Part shown: piece by piece, positions 1-8,177 of the stretch
Numbering within the stretch: position 1 is the first letter of the stretch
Layout: the number at the start of each line of letters is the position of its first letter
DNA from: JASSUD01 sp031963225
Lineage (GTDB): Bacteria; Pseudomonadota; Gammaproteobacteria; Burkholderiales; Burkholderiaceae
Length of the DNA: 26,184 nucleotides
Reading direction: 5' to 3'
NCBI GenBank assembly: GCA_031963225.1
Contig: JASSUD010000040.1
Location: 1 to 26,184, forward strand
Translations under genes and position numbers: made by a program
Notes under the pieces: model-generated
Database searches by the model: none
Seen by the model: the letters and a program-made list of their open reading frames with translations, nothing else
Told to the model about the DNA's origin: nothing

Positions 1-137
1 TGGGGTTCCTTCGTCACCACCAACCTACCATTCTTTGCTTTTCTTGTGGTTGGTGGAGTTTGGTGAACCCCTTTTACATTGCCATTTCGGTAGGTTGGTG
101 GTGACGAAGGAACCCCAACATGCATACCACTGACTTT
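1..137. repeat. Family A composite repeat, left copy
   Basis: Positions 1-29 and 89-117 are a perfect 29-bp inverted repeat separated by a 59-bp spacer. The right arm continues into CATGCATACCAC and then a diverged core. The whole stretch 1-137 matches the reverse complement of 7203-7339, spacer included, with only a few differences in the first 60 bases. It is therefore two element arms facing away from each other across a conserved spacer. The other element of the pair lies left of the window. No coding function is seen. Confidence 0.85.
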
Positions 138-417
138 TTGAATCCCTGCGTAAACTCAATAAGTAATTTACGTTTTTATAGTAAAAAGTAGTAAGAGTGA
201 ACAAAAAACACTTGGTATCATTACTAGTTGTAAAAATACGGCATTATAAGAAAGCCTAGGATGTACTCTGAACGTAGACTTTCCTGATTCTATGTGTTTT
301 GAAGCCTGTTTAAAATTGCACCTGTAATGCGTTCATGCGGAAAACCCGCCTCGCACCTCAAGAGCCAAAAAGAGCCTAAGGGGCCTTTATTGTTTTTTTA
401 CGGAAATATTTTTCACG
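138..417. other. Upstream region of the RND efflux operon
   Basis: About 280 bases with no supported gene. The first part (to about 170) resembles the decayed core of a family A element. The rest is AT-rich and presumably holds the promoter of the efflux operon, but I see no convincing -35/-10 pair. No tetR/acrR-type repressor gene, the usual partner of such operons, is present here or divergent to it. Confidence 0.4.
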
Positions 418-1890
418 ATGAATTCGACTCAAATGGCTTCTCCTCTCTCTTCCCGTAGCAAGTTTCTTCTGTGTGCCGTAATGGCCTGCATTACATTGGC
501 TGGATGCTCCCGTAAGCCTGCAATGCCTGCTCCTCCTCCCCCTGAAGTCAGTGTAGTGGCGGTGCAAACGCACAGTATTCCAATGACCACGGAGCTACCA
601 GGGCGTACTTCCCCCTATTTGGCAGCAGAGGTGCGTGCACGGGTAGACGGAATTGTATTGCAGAGAAACTTTGTTGAAGGCAGCGAGGTGAAGGCAGGGC
701 AGTTACTTTACACGATTGATCCAGCTGTCTATCAAGCGCAGTTTCAGAGTGCTAATGCAGCGCTAGCTAAAGCCGATGCGAATCTCAAGGCAGCTGCTGC
801 ACAGCGTGTACGGTACCAAAAATTAATTAGTGCGCGCGCGATTAGTCAGCAAGATTATGACAATGCCGTTGCGCAGCAAAATCAAGCAGCCGCAGAGGTA
901 GCCTCGGCACGCGCAATGGTTAACAGTGCGAAGATTAATTTGGGATATACCAAAGTAGTCTCGCCGATTGCAGGGCGTGTTGGCCGCTCGCAGGTGACAA
1001 AAGGGGCCTATGTACAGGCTGCTCAGGCCACGTTGCTTTGCACGGTGCAGAAAGTAGATCCGATGTATGTGGATGTTACGCAATCCAGTGCAGATCTTCT
1101 ACGCTTGCGGCGTGAGATGGCTTCGGCACAATCTACCCAAGCACAGCAAATGAAAGTGGATTTGATTTTGGAAGATGGCACGCCTTATAGCTTGCCTGGA
1201 AAGCTGGAATTTTCTGACATTACTGTTGATCAAAGTACGGGCGCCATTGCATTACGCGCTATTTTCCAAAACCCTAAGCAAGAACTGTTGCCAGGAATGT
1301 TTGTGCGTGCACGGATTCATGAGCGCTTTAATCGTGAGCTGATTGTAGTACCGCAAATGGGTGTTACGCATAATGCTAAAGGCCAGCCTACGGTTTTAGT
1401 AGTGGGCGCGGGCGATGTCGTTGAGCAGCGTACTTTAGTAACACTGAAAACGATGGAAGATCAGTGGGTCGTGCTCGAAGGATTGAATGCGGGTGACCGA
1501 GTTATCGTGCAGGGATTGCAGAAAGTGCAGCCTGAAATGAAAGTAACCCCCGTTTCTTGGAAAAAAAATCTAGAAGTGAACGAGAAGAGGACAGAAGCCC
1601 CGTTAGGAGGTTCCGAAGAAGTTTCTAAAGAAACGCCTACTAAAGCAGCGCTCAAAGAAGCCTCTAAAGAAACACCTAAAGAAGCCTCTAAAGAAACACC
1701 TAAAGAAACACCTAAAGAAGCCTCTAAAGAAGCCTCTAAAGAAGCCTCTAAAGAAACACCTAAAGAAACACCTAAAGAAACACCTAAAGAAACACCTACT
1801 AAAGCAGCACTCAAAGAAGCATCTAAAGAAAATTCCAAAGAAGCAGATAAAACGGCTCAATCAAATAGCCTGGTTAAGGAGCGTAGTTAA
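418..1890 (+). CDS. mexA: RND efflux periplasmic adaptor lipoprotein (MexA/AcrA family)
   Basis: This is the membrane-fusion subunit that links an inner-membrane RND pump to its outer-membrane channel. The N-terminus is a lipoprotein signal ending in the lipobox LAGC with Cys30 as the predicted lipidated residue. Then come the split biotinyl-lipoyl domain, a coiled-coil hairpin rich in Ala/Gln (about 100-180), and the beta-barrel and membrane-proximal domains ending near residue 385. Family members end there (about 380-400 residues). This one runs to 490 with a charged tail of KEAS and KETP tetrapeptides. The stop codon overlaps the start of the pump gene (TAATG), so the two are translationally coupled. 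The Shine-Dalgarno before the chosen ATG is weak; Met6 is an alternative. The symbol denotes family: the Burkholderia equivalent would be a Bpe/Amr-type adaptor. Confidence 0.92.
   Translation: MNSTQMASPLSSRSKFLLCAVMACITLAGCSRKPAMPAPPPPEVSVVAVQTHSIPMTTELPGRTSPYLAAEVRARVDGIVLQRNFVEGSEVKAGQLLYTIDPAVYQAQFQSANAALAKADANLKAAAAQRVRYQKLISARAISQQDYDNAVAQQNQAAAEVASARAMVNSAKINLGYTKVVSPIAGRVGRSQVTKGAYVQAAQATLLCTVQKVDPMYVDVTQSSADLLRLRREMASAQSTQAQQMKVDLILEDGTPYSLPGKLEFSDITVDQSTGAIALRAIFQNPKQELLPGMFVRARIHERFNRELIVVPQMGVTHNAKGQPTVLVVGAGDVVEQRTLVTLKTMEDQWVVLEGLNAGDRVIVQGLQKVQPEMKVTPVSWKKNLEVNEKRTEAPLGGSEEVSKETPTKAALKEASKETPKEASKETPKETPKEASKEASKEASKETPKETPKETPKETPTKAALKEASKENSKEADKTAQSNSLVKERS
1624..1850 (+). 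repeat. In-frame 12-bp tandem repeat encoding KEAS/KETP tail
   Basis: The strict array at 1654-1797 is twelve consecutive 12-bp units, each AAAGAAGCCTCT or AAAGAAACACCT, coding KEAS or KETP (residues 413-460). It is flanked by two near-identical 33-bp copies encoding TKAALKEASKE (1639-1671 and 1798-1830, two mismatches), followed by looser units to about 1850. The unit length is a multiple of three, so gain or loss changes tail length but not frame. Long open frames on the opposite strand here are an artefact of this repeat. Confidence 0.93.
1876..1881 (+). promoter_or_regulatory. Ribosome binding site of the RND pump gene
   Basis: AAGGAG lies 8 bases before the ATG at 1890, inside the end of the adaptor gene. 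It fixes the pump start and supports translational coupling at the TAATG overlap. Confidence 0.8.
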
Positions 1891-4800
1891 TGGCTAAATT
1901 TTTTATTGATCGCCCTATTTTTGCATGGGTATTAGCCATTGCATTGATGCTTGCCGGAGTTTTATCTATTCGAAGCTTGCCTGTCGAACAATACCCTGCA
2001 ATTGCGCCACCACAAGTCGAAATTAACGCAAGGTATTCAGGCGCTTCCGCCAAGACCGTTGAAAATACGGTTACCCAAGTTATCGAACAGCAAATGAATG
2101 GTTTAGACCATTTGCTCTATATATCTTCAAATAGCGATAACTCAGGTAACGTATCTATTTCACTGACTTTCGCTCCGGGAACCAATCCAGATATTGCTCA
2201 AGTGCAAGTGCAAAATAAATTGCAGCTCGCTCTACCGCTTTTACCTGCTGAAGTACAACAACAAGGCCTGAAGGTATCGAAGTCCAGTGGCTCTTTTTTA
2301 ATGGTCTTAGCTTTTTCGTCTGCAGATGGCAGCATGAATCGCTATGATTTAGCGAATTATGTAGCATCGTCGATACAAGATCCCATTAGCCGGGTGGATG
2401 GTGTAGGTGCAGTTAATTTATTCGGGTCGCAGTACGCGATGCGTATTTGGCTGCACGCTGACAAATTGAATAATTACAAATTAACGCCTGTAGATGTGCG
2501 TGAGGCGGTTGCGAGCCAAAACGTACAAATTGCAGGTGGACAATTAGGGGGTACCCCCGCCGTTTCTGGACAGCAACTGACTGCCTCTATCACCGAATCT
2601 AGTTTGCTCAATACCCCAGAGCAGTTCGGCAATATTGTGCTAAAAGCGAATGCAGATGGCTCCCAAGTGCGTTTGCGGGATGTGGCGCGCGTGGAACTTG
2701 GGGGAGAAGATTATAGTTTCGATAGCCGCTATAACGGCCGCCCTGCAGTGGGTTTAGGGATTCAATTAGCGACAGGAGCAAATGCTTTAAATACGGCTGA
2801 TTTACTACGCGCACGTATTGCCGAGCTCACGCCCTATTTCCCGCATGGATTCAAGGTTGACTACCCATACGACACTACTCCTTTTGTGCGTCTTTCCATT
2901 AAAGGCGTAGTCAAAACGCTGCTTGAAGGGATTGCCCTGGTTTTTGTGGTGATGTATTTGTTCTTGCAAAATTTTCGAGCAACGATCATTCCAACGATTA
3001 CCGTACCTGTGGTGTTGCTCGGTACCTTTGCCATTATGGGTGCAGCTGGTTTTTCGATTAACACCTTATCCATGTTTGGCTTAGTGCTGGCTATTGGGTT
3101 GGTAGTGGATGACGCTATCGTGGTGGTCGAAAACGTTGAGCGTGTAATGGCGGAAGAGGGTTTATCGCCACGCGATGCGACCCGGCTCGCCATGAGTCAG
3201 CTTACTAATGCATTAGTAGGGGTGGCGCTAGTTCTATCTGCTGTTTTTGTACCCATGGCTTTCTCGTCAGGGTCGGTAGGAGCTATCTACCGCCAATTCT
3301 CTCTCACAATTGTGAGTGCGATGACGCTCTCGGTTTTGGTGGCGATTATATTGACGCCAGCATTGTGCGCGACCCTGCTAAAGCCGATTCCAAAAAACCA
3401 TCAGGAAGCAAAAACAGGCTTTTTTGGTTGGTTTAACCGTACATTTAATCGAAGTCGTGCGTTTTATCAAACAGGGGTGCGGTACGTTATTGCACGTGCA
3501 GGCCGTGCCTTGCTGGTCTATGGAGCGATTATTGGCGTGGTGGCGTTGTTGTTTATGCGCATGCCTACTTCTTTTCTCCCGGAAGAAGACCAGGGTATTT
3601 TATTTGGTTTTGTACAAACCCCACCAGGCTCAACGCAGCAACGTACGCAGCTGGTGCTCGATGAAGTGACCGATTATTTCTTGAAAGATGAGAGCAAGGC
3701 CGTCGAAGCCGTCTTTGCGATTAATGGCTTTAGCTTTGCAGGTAATGGCCAGAATTCAGGGATAGTTTTTGTCAAACTCAGGGATTGGAAAGAGCGCAAT
3801 GCACCGGAATTAAAAGCACAAGCGCTGGTTGGGCGGTCTTATATGCGGTTTTTGCAGATTAAAGACGCGATGGTTTTCCCGGTAAATCCACCGTCTATTA
3901 TCGAGCTTGGAACTGCCTCAGGGTTTGATTTGCAGTTACAAGACCGTGGAGGACTGGGTCACGATGCGCTTATACAAGCACGTAATCAATTGCTTGGTTT
4001 AGCGGCTCAAAGTACGGTGGTTTCTCAAGTTCGTCCTAATGGTCTGGATGACATGCCAGAATTTCATGTGGACATTGATCGTGAGAAAGCTAGTGTTTTA
4101 GGCGTACCACTGTCTGGGATTGATCAAACTTTCTCTATTGCTTGGGCATCGTCTTATGTCAATAACTTTTTAGATCGCGATAATCGTGTGAAGAAAGTAT
4201 TGCTCCAGGCCGATGCACCACATCGTATGAATCCTCAGGATGTGAATCGCTGGTATGTGCGTAATATCCATGGCGATATGGTTCCGTTTTCTGCTTTTTC
4301 GACGACGAGCTGGACATATGGTTCTCCCAAGCTTGAGCGTTACAACGGTGTGGCTTCAGTCCAGATTCAGGGAGCAGCTGCGCCCGGGAAAAGTACAGGC
4401 GAAGCTATGAAAGAAATGGAGAAGTTGATCACTCAATTACCCAAGGGTATTGGATATGAGTGGACGGGGATGTCACTCCAAGAGATTCTCTCAGGCGCAC
4501 AAGCTCCGTTGCTATATACCCTGTCAATTTTAGTGGTGTTTTTGAGTTTGGCAGCACTCTATGAGAGTTGGTCCATTCCCTTTTCCGTTATTTTGATTGT
4601 GCCGGTTGGTGTATTAGGTGCACTTTTGGCGACCACTTTGCGTGGCTTGGAAAATGACGTGTACTTCCAAGTGGGCTTGCTCACCACAGTAGGGCTATCT
4701 GCTAAAAATGCGATTCTGATTGTGGAGTTTGCAAGGCATTTGCGTGAACAAGGCAAGACGGTGATCGAAGCTGCTGTAGAGGCTGCACGATTCCGACTAA

Positions 4801-5168
4801 GGCCTATCATCATGACTTCGTTGGCATTTATGTTAGGCGTGTTGCCGCTAGCGATCAGCCATGAAGCAGGTGCTGCAAGTCAACATGCAATCGGTACTGG
4901 CGTGATTGGAGGTATGTTGGCTGCGACTTTCATCGCTATTTTCATGATTCCGATGTTTTTTGTTTTGGTGAGCGAAAAATGGGGATGGTTGTCAGCGGGC
5001 ATGCAAGCAATACAAAGATATAAGTACCATCCTGCAAATGCGCAGAAAAAGGTGGCGCAGTCCTCAAACAAAAGTGTAAAAACAAAAGAGCGTGCTGAAC
5101 AAGAAACTTTGAAAGAACAAGATTCTTCAAGCAGTTCAAAATCCGATTCAAACACAGGAGAGAAGTAA
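1890..5168 (+). CDS. mexB: RND multidrug efflux pump, HAE1 family (MexB/AcrB type)
   Basis: Proton-driven inner-membrane transporter that captures hydrophobic drugs from the periplasm and inner membrane and passes them to the outer-membrane channel. The sequence begins MAKFFIDRPIFAWVLA as in AcrB/MexB. The proton-relay residues are intact: Asp407-Asp408 in TM4 (GLVVDDAIVVVEN) and Lys939 in TM10 (GLSAKNAILIVEF), at nearly the same numbering as the family. Two large periplasmic loops lie between TM1-2 and TM7-8. The usual length is about 1045; this protein has 1092 residues because of a hydrophilic Lys/Glu/Ser tail after about residue 1035, including a run of five serines, predicted cytoplasmic. 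Its TAA overlaps the ATG of the channel gene. Substrates cannot be read from sequence. Confidence 0.95.
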   Translation: MAKFFIDRPIFAWVLAIALMLAGVLSIRSLPVEQYPAIAPPQVEINARYSGASAKTVENTVTQVIEQQMNGLDHLLYISSNSDNSGNVSISLTFAPGTNPDIAQVQVQNKLQLALPLLPAEVQQQGLKVSKSSGSFLMVLAFSSADGSMNRYDLANYVASSIQDPISRVDGVGAVNLFGSQYAMRIWLHADKLNNYKLTPVDVREAVASQNVQIAGGQLGGTPAVSGQQLTASITESSLLNTPEQFGNIVLKANADGSQVRLRDVARVELGGEDYSFDSRYNGRPAVGLGIQLATGANALNTADLLRARIAELTPYFPHGFKVDYPYDTTPFVRLSIKGVVKTLLEGIALVFVVMYLFLQNFRATIIPTITVPVVLLGTFAIMGAAGFSINTLSMFGLVLAIGLVVDDAIVVVENVERVMAEEGLSPRDATRLAMSQLTNALVGVALVLSAVFVPMAFSSGSVGAIYRQFSLTIVSAMTLSVLVAIILTPALCATLLKPIPKNHQEAKTGFFGWFNRTFNRSRAFYQTGVRYVIARAGRALLVYGAIIGVVALLFMRMPTSFLPEEDQGILFGFVQTPPGSTQQRTQLVLDEVTDYFLKDESKAVEAVFAINGFSFAGNGQNSGIVFVKLRDWKERNAPELKAQALVGRSYMRFLQIKDAMVFPVNPPSIIELGTASGFDLQLQDRGGLGHDALIQARNQLLGLAAQSTVVSQVRPNGLDDMPEFHVDIDREKASVLGVPLSGIDQTFSIAWASSYVNNFLDRDNRVKKVLLQADAPHRMNPQDVNRWYVRNIHGDMVPFSAFSTTSWTYGSPKLERYNGVASVQIQGAAAPGKSTGEAMKEMEKLITQLPKGIGYEWTGMSLQEILSGAQAPLLYTLSILVVFLSLAALYESWSIPFSVILIVPVGVLGALLATTLRGLENDVYFQVGLLTTVGLSAKNAILIVEFARHLREQGKTVIEAAVEAARFRLRPIIMTSLAFMLGVLPLAISHEAGAASQHAIGTGVIGGMLAATFIAIFMIPMFFVLVSEKWGWLSAGMQAIQRYKYHPANAQKKVAQSSNKSVKTKERAEQETLKEQDSSSSSKSDSNTGEK

Positions 5169-6913
5169 TGCGTGCTGTATTAGCCCGGATTGTTGAGCGT
5201 TTTAGTTGCAAGAACCCATCTTGCACGGACGAACAAAAGGGCATGCAACGCCCAATCGGCACGTTTAAACGCGCTGCTTTTTTCTCGGGTAGAACCGCGT
5301 CTCCGTTGCTGTTATCGCTCATCGCGGGAGCATGTACGTTGCAGCCCCACTATGAGCGTCCCACAGCACCGATCCCTTTGGTTTACCCTGATCCACCCGT
5401 TAATCAGATTGGTGAGGGGGGTGCAGACGCGCTAACTAAAAAAGAATTGCAGGAAAAAATAGAAGCTTCTCAAAAGCCCGCTTCTATAAGCGATATGAAA
5501 AATGCAATACACGCTAGTTCCGGAAGTTCTATACAACTCGGTAGCGCAGGGACGGTAGGTTTTGGCAAAGAGAGAGGCACGCTATCTGATAAAGAGGTTG
5601 CTGTGCGCGCCTCTATAGATGCAAGCGAGGATATAACTTCGCTAGACGCAGGGTGGCAGGTCTTTCTAGGTGACCCGCGCTTACAGGCTTTAGTAAATTT
5701 AGCCCTTAAAAATAACCGCGATGTGCGTGTAGCGGCTTTAAACGTAGAGTATTTGCAGGCTCAATACCGCATTCAGCGCGCGGCATTATTGCCAAGTATG
5801 GGGGTAGAAGGACAAATGGTGCGCTCGCGTACCCCTGCAGGTATGTCGCCCTTGCATCAAGCTACAGTGGGGAATCAGTTCTTCGTTGGGCCGGTTGCCT
5901 CCTGGCAGATTGATTTCTTTGGCAAAGTAACTAGCTTAAAAGATGCAGCGCTCGCACAATATCTATCCACGCGCTTTGCCTCACGTGCTGCACATATAGC
6001 GCTTATTGCACAAGTGGCGGATCAGTATCTACTGCTACGAGCGAGCGAAGCCCAGCTTGCCGTAACTAAGCAAGCGTTAACCACTGCTAATAAGCTGTAT
6101 GAATTAACTAAATTACAGACTGAAGTTGGGACGGGTTCGGCTCTAGATATGCAAGCGGCTGTGGGTGCACAAGAGCAGGCTAAGGCTAATTATCAAAATC
6201 AATTACGTGTACAAGCTCAGGCTGAAAATGCACTGACTTTGCTGATCGGGCAATCTTTACCCGCAGATTTGCCTGCGCCTCTGCCTTTTGCAAATCAAAA
6301 AATCATCGCAGATATTCAAGCTGGTTTACCCTCTGAGCTATTGACTCGGCGCCCAGATATTTTAGCTGCAGAAGCGACCCTGCGTGCTGCAAATGCAAAT
6401 ATCGGTGCTGCACGCGCAGCTTTTTTCCCGAGCATTTCATTAACGGGACAATTTGGATCTGCTAGCACTTCTTTAGATGAATTATTTAAAGGAGGAACTG
6501 CGAGCTGGAGCTTTACGCCGCAAGTAAACCTGCCTATTTTCCAAGCGGGAGCTAACCGCGCCAATCTGCGAGCAGCAAAAGTAAAAAAAGAAATTGCAAT
6601 CGCGCAATACGAAAAGGCGATTCAAACCGCGTTTCGTGAAGTGGCCGATGGCTTGGCTGCCCGAGGTACGTATGACCAGCAGCTTGTGGCCCAGGAACGG
6701 TATGTGCAAGCGGTACAACGCCGTCTAGAGTTATCGGTGCTGCGCTATCGAAATGGTATTGAAAGCTATTTGAGCGTGTTAACAGCACAAACAGAACTAT
6801 ATGCTGCGCAGCAAGGACTCATTTCAACCCGGCTTGCACGGTTAGTGAATTTGATTGACCTATATCAATACCTTGGCGGCCCTGCAGTGGCAGTGCTAAA
6901 GTCAGAAGCCTAA
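5168..6913 (+). CDS. oprM: RND efflux outer-membrane channel lipoprotein (OprM/NodT family)
   Basis: TolC-like trimeric channel that completes the pump. Family landmarks are clear: NRDVRVAALNVE, YRIQRAALLPSMGVEG, WQIDFFGKVTSLKDAAL, the SELLTRRPDILAAE segment, GAARAAFFPSISLTG and YEKAIQTAFREVADGLAARG, giving the two tandem outer-membrane-efflux repeats. A lipobox-like SLIAGAC puts the lipidated Cys at residue 56. From that Cys to the conserved Trp163 there are 107 residues against about 40 in OprM, so some 65 residues of low-complexity sequence are inserted in the N-terminal periplasmic arm. The start overlaps the pump stop (TAATG) behind CAGGAGA at 5155-5161. An internal ATG at 5243 (Met26) would give a more ordinary signal peptide length and is a real alternative. 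Confidence 0.93.
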   Translation: MRAVLARIVERFSCKNPSCTDEQKGMQRPIGTFKRAAFFSGRTASPLLLSLIAGACTLQPHYERPTAPIPLVYPDPPVNQIGEGGADALTKKELQEKIEASQKPASISDMKNAIHASSGSSIQLGSAGTVGFGKERGTLSDKEVAVRASIDASEDITSLDAGWQVFLGDPRLQALVNLALKNNRDVRVAALNVEYLQAQYRIQRAALLPSMGVEGQMVRSRTPAGMSPLHQATVGNQFFVGPVASWQIDFFGKVTSLKDAALAQYLSTRFASRAAHIALIAQVADQYLLLRASEAQLAVTKQALTTANKLYELTKLQTEVGTGSALDMQAAVGAQEQAKANYQNQLRVQAQAENALTLLIGQSLPADLPAPLPFANQKIIADIQAGLPSELLTRRPDILAAEATLRAANANIGAARAAFFPSISLTGQFGSASTSLDELFKGGTASWSFTPQVNLPIFQAGANRANLRAAKVKKEIAIAQYEKAIQTAFREVADGLAARGTYDQQLVAQERYVQAVQRRLELSVLRYRNGIESYLSVLTAQTELYAAQQGLISTRLARLVNLIDLYQYLGGPAVAVLKSEA

Positions 6914-6969
6914 AGTGCTGTTACTTTGACTATCTTCTGACAGATAGCTAAACAGAACGGAGAAAAGAC

Positions 6970-7179
6970 ATGACGTTTGCACAACAATTCGAGCAGCAGG
7001 GGTTTCGGCTAGGATTTCAGCAAGGCTTTCGGCATGGAATAGAGCAAGGCATGCGCGAGACAGCAAAAAATATGCTGCAAGAAGGCCTGCATGCAGAGTT
7101 AGTAGGCAGAATTACGGGACTGAATCAGCAAGATATCGATGAGTTGGTCCCGAGCCTTACGCAATTCACCATGCATTAA
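6970..7179 (+). CDS. Orphan C-terminal fragment of Rpn/PD-(D/E)XK transposase-like nuclease
   Basis: A 69-residue protein, MTFAQQFEQQGFRLGFQQGF and onward, with a Gly/Gln-rich repeated stretch (G-F/I-x-x-G) followed by ARxMLxEGL-like and GLNQQDIDEL segments. This pattern is the C-terminal module of the Rpn (recombination-promoting nuclease/putative transposase) family. The nuclease domain that should precede it is absent: the 56 bases upstream are non-coding. A Shine-Dalgarno GGAG at 6959-6962 sits 7 bases before the ATG. In some Rpn genes an internal start makes a short C-terminal protein that inhibits the full-length nuclease, so this could be a free-standing inhibitor; it could equally be the debris of a decayed gene. 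It follows the channel gene by 56 bp, in the same direction. Confidence 0.6.
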   Translation: MTFAQQFEQQGFRLGFQQGFRHGIEQGMRETAKNMLQEGLHAELVGRITGLNQQDIDELVPSLTQFTMH

Positions 7180-7202
7180 GTAACTGATGTCACATAGGCC
7201 AG

Positions 7203-7484
7203 TCAAAAAGACTGTGGTATGCATATTGGGGTCAACCTCACCCCAACCTACCAGATGCATATGTAAAAGGGTTCTATCAAACTCAACCAACCACAAGAAA
7301 AGCAAAGAACGGTAGGTTGGTGGTGACGAAGGAACCCCAACATGCACGCCGCGGTCTCCTTGAAAACCTGCTTATAAACGCTCAAAACCAAAGAGCAAAA
7401 GTCAGTGGCCTGCATGTTGGGGTTCGTGCCTCACCCCAACCTACCAGATGGTTATGTAAAAGGGGTTACAAACGAAAAAACTTT
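7203..7484. repeat. Family A composite repeat, right copy, with a full element
   Basis: 7203-7339 is the inverted copy of 1-137 (core, arm, spacer, arm). 7311-7445 is then a complete element: left arm GGTAGGTTGGTGGTGACGAA onward, a 67-bp core containing CTTGAAAACCTGCTTATAAA, and the inverted right arm ending CCCCAACCTACC. From 7446 a second, shorter piece of the spacer (ATGTAAAAGGGGTT) runs up to the stop codon of gph at 7483-7485. The arms can pair to form a long hairpin if transcribed. No transposase is encoded. Confidence 0.87.
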
Positions 7485-8163
7485 AAGCAGTGGCATGGGA
7501 CTGAAAATAACGGTTCAAGAGCGTATGCAGTTCAGCAACAGTGTAGACAATATAGTCGGCGGCCCAGCTCTCTGGAGGAGTAGGCGATCCACAATAGCCG
7601 TAGGCAGCAGCAATAGTAGACATCCCTGCAGCGCGGCCAGCCTGAATGTCGCGTAAATCATCGCCTATATAGATGGCTGTAGCGGGGTCTATTTGAAGTT
7701 TTTCAGCCGCATACAGCAAAGGCGCAGGGTGAGGCTTGGGATAGGCGGCGGTGTCGGCTCCCACTAAGCAAGCTGTGCGAGTATGGATATTGAGTTTTTC
7801 CAGAAGAGATTGTGCTAAATGGGCCAGTTTATTGGTAACTATGCCCCATGGTAAGCCTTGCGCTTCGATCGCAGATAGAAGGTTTTCTATGCCTGGGAAG
7901 AGGGTAGTTCGAACGCAAATATCTCCAGAATAGCGTGCTAAAAATTCCGCGCGCATGGCTTCGAAATCAGCGTGGGTAGGCTCTATCCCAAAAGCAGCAC
8001 CCAACAACCCTGCAATCCCTGCAGACGCCTTATGCCGAAGCATCTCGAATGGCAGTGCATCCAACCCGCGGTAGTGACGCATGTCATTAGTAATTTGGAC
8101 TAGATCGGGAGCGGTATCCACCAGTGTGCCATCAAGGTCAAAGAGAATGGCTGAAATCTGCAT
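7483..8163 (-). CDS. gph: Phosphoglycolate phosphatase, HAD superfamily
   Basis: Dephosphorylates 2-phosphoglycolate, typically arising from oxidative DNA damage repair, in the cytoplasm. All HAD motifs are present: motif I FDLDGT with Asp9 and Asp11, motif II Thr110 (GIVTNK), motif III Lys143 (YPKPHP) and motif IV GDDLRD (Asp168, Asp169). The cap is inserted after motif I. Length 226 is normal for the family. I start at 8163 (MQISAILFDLDGT). A longer frame opens at 8253, but its first 30 residues are translated from repeat DNA. No Shine-Dalgarno is evident. It follows ubiG on the same strand, as in Burkholderia, but a family A element separates the two. Confidence 0.92.
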   Translation of the reverse strand: MQISAILFDLDGTLVDTAPDLVQITNDMRHYRGLDALPFEMLRHKASAGIAGLLGAAFGIEPTHADFEAMRAEFLARYSGDICVRTTLFPGIENLLSAIEAQGLPWGIVTNKLAHLAQSLLEKLNIHTRTACLVGADTAAYPKPHPAPLLYAAEKLQIDPATAIYIGDDLRDIQAGRAAGMSTIAAAYGYCGSPTPPESWAADYIVYTVAELHTLLNRYFQSHATA

Positions 8164-8177
8164 AATGGGGAGAAGGA

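Noticed and set aside
1..150. Repeat-spacer-repeat at 1-120 and 7203-7484 as a CRISPR array
   Set aside because: Repeats alternate in orientation, the spacer is itself conserved between loci, units are few and dispersed, and no cas gene is present.
1461..1860. Long minus-strand frames opposite the adaptor gene
   Set aside because: They translate the complement of the 12-bp tandem repeat into simple GVSLEASL or GFFRCFF patterns and overlap a well-supported gene.
7099..7347. Minus-strand frame beginning MHVGVPSSPPTY
   Set aside because: It consists mostly of repeat arm and spacer and overlaps the Rpn fragment; its start peptide is the repeat arm itself.
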